Positions 7,894-12,167 of a DNA stretch of 12,167 nt are shown here, piece by piece. The stretch is taken from assembly GCA_903921665.1 (NCBI GenBank), contig CAIXQT010000370.1, positions 1-12,167 of the forward strand, read 5' to 3'. This DNA comes from an uncultured Opitutia bacterium (GTDB taxonomy: Bacteria; Verrucomicrobiota; Verrucomicrobiia; Opitutales; UBA953). Below the pieces are notes generated by a model. That model was not told where the DNA came from. It made no database searches and was given only the letters and a program-made list of their open reading frames with translations. Every line of letters starts with the position of its first letter. Positions within the stretch are counted from its first letter, which is position 1. The translations under genes and the position numbers were made by a program.

Positions 7894-8835
7894 TCAGCCG
7901 GGAGACTCTTCCGTGGAGCGGCGGGCCAGCAGCACGGCGGCGCAGAGGGAGGAGAACAGGGCCGCGCCGACGACGAGGTGCACCGTGCGGACGTGCGGAT
8001 TGTCGTAAAGACGGATGCTCAGGATGCCGAGCAGGACCTGCAGGAAGACCAGCGCGACCAAGGTGGCCCAGCGTAGCAGCGGGAAGCCGTGACGGGCCAG
8101 CTGGATGGCGAAGAAGAGCACGGCCGTGCCGGCGAGGAGCGCGCCCCCGCGGTGCAGCAGGTTGACCCACCAGCCGGCGCCGGTACCGATGGACGGAATG
8201 AACAGCGCGTCGGCGGGCGACGTGACCCAGAGGGTGAAGTGGCCCTGGCGCATCACCGCGCCGACAACGATCACCGCGAGCGTGAGCCCGGCGGCGACGA
8301 CCCCGGCGCGGGAAAGGGAACGGGGCGCGGAGCGGCGGGCCTGATGCCAGGCGACGGTGTGGGCGAGGGCGATGAAGGCGAGAAGCGCGAGCGTGAGCTG
8401 GGCGTTGACCGCATGCCCGACGGCGAAGGCCGCCGCCTTGAAGTTGCTCTCGCCGCCGACGTTGAGCCTGTCGAGGAGCACGCGCAGGCCGCCGAGCAAG
8501 CCTTGGAAGACGACGAGTCCGACCAGCGCATAGGCCGCGAGCCGGACGGCGCGCCGGTTCTCTCGCAAGCCATGGGCGATCGCGATCGCGACGCAGAGCA
8601 GCCCCAGTCCGGTCGCGGCGAGGCGGTGGGAGTGCTCGGCGAACTTATCGATCTCGGTGAGCCAGCCCGGAGGGTTGACCGAGCCGTTGGAGAGCGGCCA
8701 GTCGAGGAAGGCCATGCCGGCGCGGATGCTCGTGGTGAACCCGCCGGCCTGCAGCACGAGCACGGACCAACCGAGCGTGAACAGGCACAGGCCGAACAGA
8801 CGTCGGTCAGGTGCGGCGGTTTCCGGCTGGCTCAT
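7894..8835 (-). CDS. ctaA: Heme A synthase (COX15/CtaA family)
   Basis: CtaA oxidises the C8 methyl of heme O to a formyl group, producing heme A for aa3-type cytochrome oxidases. The 313-residue product has about eight hydrophobic segments. The expected heme-ligand pattern is present: E67-H-S-H70-R71 matches the E57-x-x-H60-R61 motif of B. subtilis CtaA, and the other three ligand histidines are H141 (GHAVNAQ), H228 (NLLHRGG) and H286 (VHLVVG). Further typical elements are GGFTTSIRAGMAFLDWP (31-47), GGLRV (115-119) and GAVMRQ (192-197). The extracellular disulfide cysteines of the Bacillus type are not evident: its three cysteines (17, 81, 298) lie in hydrophobic stretches. An in-frame stop a few codons upstream fixes the ATG at 8835 as the most upstream ATG. 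AAGGG abuts it, too close for an ideal Shine-Dalgarno. With ctaB downstream it forms a two-step heme A module. Confidence 0.96.
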   Translation of the reverse strand: MSQPETAAPDRRLFGLCLFTLGWSVLVLQAGGFTTSIRAGMAFLDWPLSNGSVNPPGWLTEIDKFAEHSHRLAATGLGLLCVAIAIAHGLRENRRAVRLAAYALVGLVVFQGLLGGLRVLLDRLNVGGESNFKAAAFAVGHAVNAQLTLALLAFIALAHTVAWHQARRSAPRSLSRAGVVAAGLTLAVIVVGAVMRQGHFTLWVTSPADALFIPSIGTGAGWWVNLLHRGGALLAGTAVLFFAIQLARHGFPLLRWATLVALVFLQVLLGILSIRLYDNPHVRTVHLVVGAALFSSLCAAVLLARRSTEESPG

Positions 8836-8895
8836 CCCTTCATTTCAAGCGACAAAGCCGCCGGCGCAAATCCCAAGCGTTCATATCGCAGGAGT

Positions 8896-8917
8896 TAAGC
8901 CCCGCCGATGGGGCTTA
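8896..8917 (-). terminator. Perfect hairpin directly after the sufE stop codon
   Basis: TAAGCCCC (8896-8903), a six-base loop GCCGAT and GGGGCTTA (8910-8917) form a perfect 8-bp stem. In the minus-strand transcript it begins immediately after the sufE TGA (8918-8920). The base after the stem is not the start of a T-run on either strand, so it is not a textbook intrinsic terminator. It could be a U-less terminator, a Rho-dependent pause site or a 3'-end stabiliser separating TPR-sufE from ctaA. The structure is seen; the function is inferred from its position. Confidence 0.5.
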
Positions 8918-9334
8918 TCAGGAGCGGGCGGCGGCCTGACCGAAAGCGCGGATCTTGCCGACCAGGTTCGTGAGGCCGTTGCGACGATTAGGCGAGAGGT
9001 GCTGCGTGATGCCGACCGCGGACAGGAAATCGGCGTCAGTGGCGGCGACTTCTTGCGGCGCGGCGCCGTCGTAGAATTCGCAGACCAGGCTTGCGACCCC
9101 TTTGGTGATGAGAGAATCCGCGTCGCAGCGGAAGCGGCAGACGCCGGCTTCGAGGGATGGCACCAGCCAGAGATTGGAGGTGCAGCCTTCGATGAGGAAC
9201 GCGTCGAGCTTCAGGTCGGCGGGCAGGGCCGGCGCGGCCTTGGCGCGGTCGATCACGTATTGGAAGCGCTCGTGGTGGTCGGCGAAAGGTTCGAGCTCCG
9301 CGATGAGCTCGTCGCGTCGGCGGGTCAGCGTCAT
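8918..9334 (-). CDS. sufE: SufE-family sulfur acceptor for Fe-S cluster assembly
   Basis: SufE takes persulfide sulfur from the cysteine desulfurase SufS on an active-site cysteine and passes it to the SufBCD scaffold, raising SufS activity. The 138-residue product has the expected length. The catalytic cysteine is C51 in EGCTSNLWLVP (49-59), the same position as C51 of E. coli SufE. Other family features are the N-terminal helix ending in RFQYVIDRAKAAP, the segment DADSLITKGVASLVCEFYDG, and HLSPNRRNGL (111-120). The ATG at 9334 is 7 bases after the stop of the TPR-protein gene, so the two are almost certainly cotranscribed. No Shine-Dalgarno is evident, and coupling with the upstream gene is plausible. 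SufS and SufBCD are not in the window, so this is a stand-alone sufE. CsdE is the main alternative, as it belongs to the same family. Confidence 0.95.
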   Translation of the reverse strand: MTLTRRRDELIAELEPFADHHERFQYVIDRAKAAPALPADLKLDAFLIEGCTSNLWLVPSLEAGVCRFRCDADSLITKGVASLVCEFYDGAAPQEVAATDADFLSAVGITQHLSPNRRNGLTNLVGKIRAFGQAAARS

Positions 9335-9341
9335 CGGGCGA

Positions 9342-11123
9342 TCAGCGGCCGGCGAGCGCCTCTGGGTCGAGGTTGCTGCGGATCAACGGGGTGAGCGCCG
9401 CCTCGAGCTTGCGCTGTCGTTCGAGGGGTAGTTTCGATTCGGTGCGCAGCCAAGAGACGGCTTCCTGCCAGATGGCGGGCGACGGGCGGCGCATGGCGAG
9501 GAGCAACTCGAGTTCGTCAGCGACCGCCTTTCGCGTGCCATAGGTGTCGGTCTGGCCGGCCAGGATGCGGGCCGAGATGTAATCGGCGCGGAGCTGAGAG
9601 TAGCGGGGGTAGAGCGCGATGCCGGCCTCGAGCACGCGCACCGCCGCTTCGCCCGCGCGAATCGCACGCAGGTGCCGGCCGACGGAGCGATAGGCTTCGG
9701 GTCCGAGATTCTTGGCCTTGAGGAATTCGGTGAGGTAACGGTCGCCGATGTCGCGGTCGCGCTTGGCGATCACCGCATCGGGTTTCTGGCGCGCATGGTA
9801 GGCGATGGCGATGAGCGCCTGCACGATGGGTTCGTTCGACTTGAAGAACGCCTTGTCCGCGGCGACGATCTGTTGGTGTTGCACGATCACCTGGCCGGGG
9901 TCGGGTCCGTTGAGGATCGCCTCAAGGTGAAGGGCGGCGAAGGTCGCGCGTTCAAGCCCGTGCTGCGCCGCGGAATTGGCGAGCGCGCCGGTGAGTTCAG
10001 CGTAGCCTTTTTCGGCGGCGAAGTTGGCCAGCGCGATCATCGGGGCCGAGCTGCCCGCATAGTTCGTGAAGATCAGGCGGAGTTCCCGGTCGAATTCATC
10101 CTTCAGACCCAGTCGGTCGAGGAGCTGCAGTTTCTGGATGTGGGGGAACGGGGCTTTTTCGTCCGCCGAAATCCGCTCCTGAGTCACGGCCAGGGCCAGC
10201 TTGTGGTTGCCGAGCAAGATATGGAAGCGGGCTAGCTGGGAGAGCACCGCATCGCGGCCAGCTCCCTTAAAGGTGGAAGTCTTGGCCTCGAGGAGGCCGA
10301 TCGATTCCTGGGTCTTGCCGCCCTCGAAGAGAGCACGGGCCTTGAGCAAAAGGCCGTTAGGCTTAGAATCTAAGTTGTTGGAGGAAATAATGTTAACTGC
10401 ATCCGGATACTTTCCGGTCCAGTAAAGAGAGGTCGCCGCCGAAAGGGCGAGGGACTCGCGCATGTAGGTCGGGATGTTCTTCGTCTCGCGGATAAGCTGC
10501 AGGCTTTGATCAATGACCTCTTGGTCGCGCTCCCGGGCTTGGAGAAGTTGAAAATACCGCTCCATGTAGTCCTTGGTCAGGGGGTCGTCTACGGGCAGGA
10601 ACTCCAGGCCGTGCTTCAGGGTTTGAATCGCGTCATCCGTTCGGCCGGCTATTGAGTGTAAGAAATTGGCATAGAACAACTTAGATTTAGCATTACCCGG
10701 ATTACAACGCACCGCTACCTGGATGAGGCGCAGCGCATCGGCCATCTGCCCGGCGTCTTGGGCTGCCATGGCTTGGGTCGTGAAGAAATCGGCGAGCTGG
10801 TTGAGGTGCTCTTGGCGGATTTGGACCGCCTTTTCAGGCTGATCCTCGAGTTTGGCCAAGGTCAGCCGGATCAGTTGCAGCAGGGCCTTATCCTTGATCA
10901 GGTCGGCCTTGATATAGGTCTGCCGGGCGTAGCTCAGAATCGCCTCTTTGTCCTTAAGTTGGGGCAACCCTGCTAAAATGATGATTTCGGCATCAGCTTC
11001 AGCGGCGGGATTGGCGGCCTCGGCGGTCTTCTGGGTGGTCAGGGAAGGGGTGGGGGCCTGGGCTAGGCCCGAAAGGCAGGTCATCCCAAGGAGAAAGGCG
11101 AGGGTCAGGCGGTTAGGCAGCAT
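9342..11123 (-). CDS. Exported TPR-like repeat protein of unknown function
   Basis: The product has 593 residues from the ATG at 11123. It begins with a basic and hydrophobic signal-like segment (MLPNRLTLAFLLGMTCLSGL, 1-20) running into AQAPTP, consistent with export. The C16 context does not fit a lipobox well. A Pro/Ala-rich linker follows to about 45, then all-helical repeats to the C-terminus. TPR-like spacing is clearest at 117-150 (AMAAQDAGQMADALRLIQVA, then NPGNAKSKLFYANFL), 226-245, 256-280, 290-315 and 478-520 (the last with AVRVLEAGIALYPRYSQLRA). No catalytic motif is recognisable, so a protein-interaction role in the periplasm or at the membrane is only inferred. The reading frame stays open upstream to 11408, but that extension lies antisense to rpsL and lacks a signal peptide, so I chose 11123. 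No Shine-Dalgarno is visible. Much of the N-terminal two-thirds is richer in A+T than neighbouring genes. It lies 7 bases upstream of sufE and diverges from rpsL. Confidence 0.8.
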   Translation of the reverse strand: MLPNRLTLAFLLGMTCLSGLAQAPTPSLTTQKTAEAANPAAEADAEIIILAGLPQLKDKEAILSYARQTYIKADLIKDKALLQLIRLTLAKLEDQPEKAVQIRQEHLNQLADFFTTQAMAAQDAGQMADALRLIQVAVRCNPGNAKSKLFYANFLHSIAGRTDDAIQTLKHGLEFLPVDDPLTKDYMERYFQLLQARERDQEVIDQSLQLIRETKNIPTYMRESLALSAATSLYWTGKYPDAVNIISSNNLDSKPNGLLLKARALFEGGKTQESIGLLEAKTSTFKGAGRDAVLSQLARFHILLGNHKLALAVTQERISADEKAPFPHIQKLQLLDRLGLKDEFDRELRLIFTNYAGSSAPMIALANFAAEKGYAELTGALANSAAQHGLERATFAALHLEAILNGPDPGQVIVQHQQIVAADKAFFKSNEPIVQALIAIAYHARQKPDAVIAKRDRDIGDRYLTEFLKAKNLGPEAYRSVGRHLRAIRAGEAAVRVLEAGIALYPRYSQLRADYISARILAGQTDTYGTRKAVADELELLLAMRRPSPAIWQEAVSWLRTESKLPLERQRKLEAALTPLIRSNLDPEALAGR

Positions 11124-11236
11124 GGGAGGGGTTTTGAGTAATGGCAGGGGCGTTGGAATTGTCCCGACAAAAAAGCCGGAGGGGGGTCTGGCTGGGTAGG
11201 GGAGTAAAGAAACCTTAAAACCTAAGCACTTTCCTC

Positions 11237-11264
11237 TTGCATGAGGGGCTCCCACCCCTATGCC
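11237..11264 (+). promoter_or_regulatory. Candidate sigma70-type promoter for rpsL-rpsG
   Basis: TTGCAT (11237-11242) and TATGCC (11259-11264) are separated by 16 bases and could serve as -35 and -10 boxes, putting the transcript start near 11271 and leaving a leader of about 25 bases before rpsL. The AT-rich stretch at 11206-11226 sits where an UP element would be expected for a ribosomal promoter. Both boxes match the consensus only partly (TTG and TAT), so this is a tentative call. Confidence 0.35.
11244..11259. repeat. Small GC-rich dyad in the rpsL promoter spacer
   Basis: AGGGG (11244-11248) and CCCCT (11255-11259) form a 5-bp inverted repeat around a six-base centre CTCCCA, almost exactly filling the spacer of the candidate rpsL promoter. 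It could be an operator, a short hairpin if transcription starts upstream, or chance. Only the repeat itself is certain. Confidence 0.3.
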
Positions 11265-11288
11265 CAAACACTCTTTTCCCAATTTACC

Positions 11289-11293
11289 GAGGT
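11289..11293 (+). promoter_or_regulatory. Shine-Dalgarno before rpsL, fixing its start
   Basis: GAGGT lies two bases before the ATG at 11296. The spacing is short, but the match supports this start over the in-frame ATG at 11260, which would add 12 residues (MPKHSFPNLPRS) not seen in S12 proteins. Confidence 0.55.
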
Positions 11294-11295
11294 CC

Positions 11296-11679
11296 ATGCC
11301 TACCATCAACCAGCTCGTCCGTAAACCGCGTGTCCAACCCAAGGCCAAGTCGAAGTCGCCTGCCTTGAACAACTCGCCCTTCCGCCGCGGCGTCTGCGTG
11401 CAGGTCATGATCCGTACGCCGAAGAAGCCGAACTCGGCTCAGCGTAAGGTCGCCAAGGTGCGCCTGACCAACGGCCAGGAGGTCATCTCCTACATCCCCG
11501 ACGAAGGCCACAAGCTCCAGGAGCACTCCGTGGTCCTCGTCCGCGGCGGCCGCGTCAAGGATCTCCCGGGCGTCCGTTACCACATCGTCCGCGGCCCCCT
11601 CGACTGCTCCGGCGTCGAGAAGCGTCGTCGCTCCCGTTCCAAGTACGGCGTCAAGCGCCCGAAGGAAAAGAAGGCCTAA
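11296..11679 (+). CDS. rpsL: 30S ribosomal protein S12
   Basis: S12 lies at the decoding centre of the 30S subunit and influences translational accuracy and streptomycin response. The 127-residue product starts with the canonical MPTINQLVRKPR and contains TPKKPNSAQRKVAKVRL (41-57), GHKLQEHSVVLVRGGRVKDL (71-90) and ends in SKYGVKRPKEKKA. K43 and K88, the residues usually altered in streptomycin-resistant mutants, are both wild type, and D89, the aspartate that is beta-methylthiolated in E. coli, is present. The NSAQRK segment differs from the E. coli NSALRK at one position. It is the first gene of the visible str operon and is followed 28 bases later by rpsG. The upstream neighbour is a divergent gene, not rpoC, so transcription must start in the short intergenic region. 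Many codons end in C, as expected for a highly expressed gene in a GC-rich genome. Confidence 0.99.
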   Translation: MPTINQLVRKPRVQPKAKSKSPALNNSPFRRGVCVQVMIRTPKKPNSAQRKVAKVRLTNGQEVISYIPDEGHKLQEHSVVLVRGGRVKDLPGVRYHIVRGPLDCSGVEKRRRSRSKYGVKRPKEKKA

Positions 11680-11707
11680 TCCGTTTCGCACCCAACTCCC
11701 TTAGATC

Positions 11708-12167
11708 ATGTCTCGTCGTCGCAAAGCAGCCAAGCGCGCCCATCTCCCGGACGCCCGTTACGGCTCCCCCCTCATCAGCCAGCTCATCAACGTCGTGATG
11801 AAGTCCGGCAAGAAGTCCATCGCCCAGGGCATCGTCTATGGCGCGATCGAGAAGGTCAGCGAAAAGCTGATGAAGGGCAATCCCGTCGAGCTGATGCTTG
11901 GCGCCCTCGAGAACTGCCGCCCGAAGCTCGAAGTGAAGAGCCGTCGCGTCGGTGGCGCCACTTACCAAGTCCCGGTCGAAGTCTCCCCTGAGCGCCAGAA
12001 CAGCATCGCGCTGCGCTGGGTCGCCGCCGCCGCCGCCGGCCGCAAGGGCACCACGATGTCCGAAGCCCTCGCCGCCGAACTCGTCGACGCTTACAACAAC
12101 ACCGGCAACGTGGTGAAGAAGCGCGAAGAGACGCACAAGATGGCCCAGGCCAACCGTGCCTTCGCCC
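11708..12167 (+). CDS. rpsG: 30S ribosomal protein S7 (last codons cut by window edge)
   Basis: S7 binds the 3' major domain of 16S rRNA, nucleates assembly of the 30S head and contacts E-site tRNA. The frame runs 153 codons from the ATG at 11708 to the window edge. It starts MSRRRKAAKRAHLPDARYGS, with the family signature continuing through the rest of the N-terminal third (SQLINVVMKSGKKSIAQGIV, 24-43). Also present are KLEVKSRRVGGATYQVPVEV (73-92), RQNSIALRWV (96-105) and KKREETHKMAQANRAFA at the end. Bacterial S7 usually has about 156 residues, so only a few (typically HYRW-like) are missing. No clear Shine-Dalgarno precedes it, so coupling to rpsL 28 bases upstream is likely. That gap is much shorter than the roughly 100-base E. 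coli S12-S7 gap that carries the S7 repressor site, so the E. coli style of feedback control is doubtful here. fusA would be the expected next gene. Confidence 0.98.
   Translation, partial: MSRRRKAAKRAHLPDARYGSPLISQLINVVMKSGKKSIAQGIVYGAIEKVSEKLMKGNPVELMLGALENCRPKLEVKSRRVGGATYQVPVEVSPERQNSIALRWVAAAAAGRKGTTMSEALAAELVDAYNNTGNVVKKREETHKMAQANRAFA

Larger units (their letters stand above)
11124..11295. promoter_or_regulatory. Divergent intergenic region between the TPR gene and rpsL
   Basis: This 172-base gap separates two divergent transcription units, so it should hold a promoter for each. It is more AT-rich than the coding DNA around 11206-11226, where a tandem pair of similar octamers (AAACCTTA, AAACCTAA; 11210-11225) occurs. 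It also contains TTGTC-CC-GACAA (from about 11159) and a run of A residues, neither with a clear role. I could not pick a convincing leftward promoter for the TPR gene. Confidence 0.6.

Noticed and set aside
6672..8165. Plus-strand open frame of 497 codons opposite the cyclo-ligase gene, ctaB and ctaA
   Set aside because: Spans three well-supported minus-strand genes, with charged low-complexity translation and no family resemblance.
8836..8895. Promoter for ctaA (TTTGCG, 17 bases, TGAAAT on the minus strand)
   Set aside because: The implied transcript start would fall on or next to the start codon. The match is weak, and I cannot separate it from background.
11260..11295. Upstream in-frame start for rpsL
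   Set aside because: S12 proteins begin MPTINQL or similar. The extra residues MPKHSFPNLPRS are not part of the family, and a Shine-Dalgarno lies before 11296.
11124..11408. N-terminal extension of the TPR protein by 95 residues
   Set aside because: It would overlap rpsL antisense and bury the signal-peptide-like segment. The ATG at 11123 directly precedes a typical export signal.
11284..12136. Minus-strand open frames opposite rpsL and rpsG
   Set aside because: Antisense to two highly conserved ribosomal proteins; no recognisable product.
1..12167. Search for mobile elements, CRISPR arrays, tRNAs, phage or defence genes
   Set aside because: No transposase, integrase, regular direct repeats, tRNA-like cloverleaf or toxin-antitoxin/defence motif was seen. 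All coding space is taken by housekeeping genes and one TPR protein.

Overview
The window is a GC-rich bacterial chromosome segment made of ordinary housekeeping genes. Seven genes run on the minus strand from about 11.1 kb down to the left edge. The two-gene start of the ribosomal str operon (rpsL-rpsG) diverges from them on the plus strand at the right edge. The best clue to the organism is uvrA. It encodes one chain of about 1839 residues carrying two complete UvrA units in tandem, a form known from chlamydiae and found, as far as I recall, in relatives within the Planctomycetes-Verrucomicrobia-Chlamydiae (PVC) group. With the high GC, the heme A biosynthesis genes of an aerobe and few Shine-Dalgarno motifs, I infer a free-living verrucomicrobial (Opitutae-like) bacterium. 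A 16S or whole-genome comparison would be needed to confirm this.

Layout, right to left on the minus strand: a secreted or membrane-anchored TPR-like repeat protein of unknown function (11123 to 9342); 7 bases later sufE, the sulfur-acceptor protein for Fe-S cluster assembly; a perfect 8-bp hairpin touching the sufE stop; ctaA (heme A synthase); ctaB (heme O synthase); 4 bases later 5-formyltetrahydrofolate cyclo-ligase; then the tandem uvrA; then pdxJ (pyridoxine 5'-phosphate synthase), cut by the left edge. All gaps are under 85 bases, so one or a few polycistronic transcripts are likely. The hairpin after sufE is the best candidate boundary between TPR-sufE and the ctaA-ctaB-cyclo-ligase-uvrA-pdxJ group.

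The 172-base region between the TPR gene and rpsL (11124-11295) is the only sizeable noncoding stretch. It must hold promoters in both directions, and I can propose only a rightward one, at low confidence. rpsL (S12) is intact. rpsG (S7) is complete except for its last few codons, lost at the window edge.

Functionally, ctaA and ctaB are consecutive steps (heme B to O to A) that supply a heme-copper oxidase whose subunits are not in the window. SufE, PdxJ and the cyclo-ligase serve general cofactor metabolism (Fe-S, PLP, folate), and UvrA serves nucleotide excision repair. I see no mobile element, CRISPR array, tRNA, phage gene or defence system. The most interesting content lies inside uvrA: unequal decay of its two halves, loss of one zinc-binding cysteine pair in both copies, and a changed Walker B residue in the last ATPase domain. 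The uncharacterised TPR gene, with patches of AT-rich codons, comes next.
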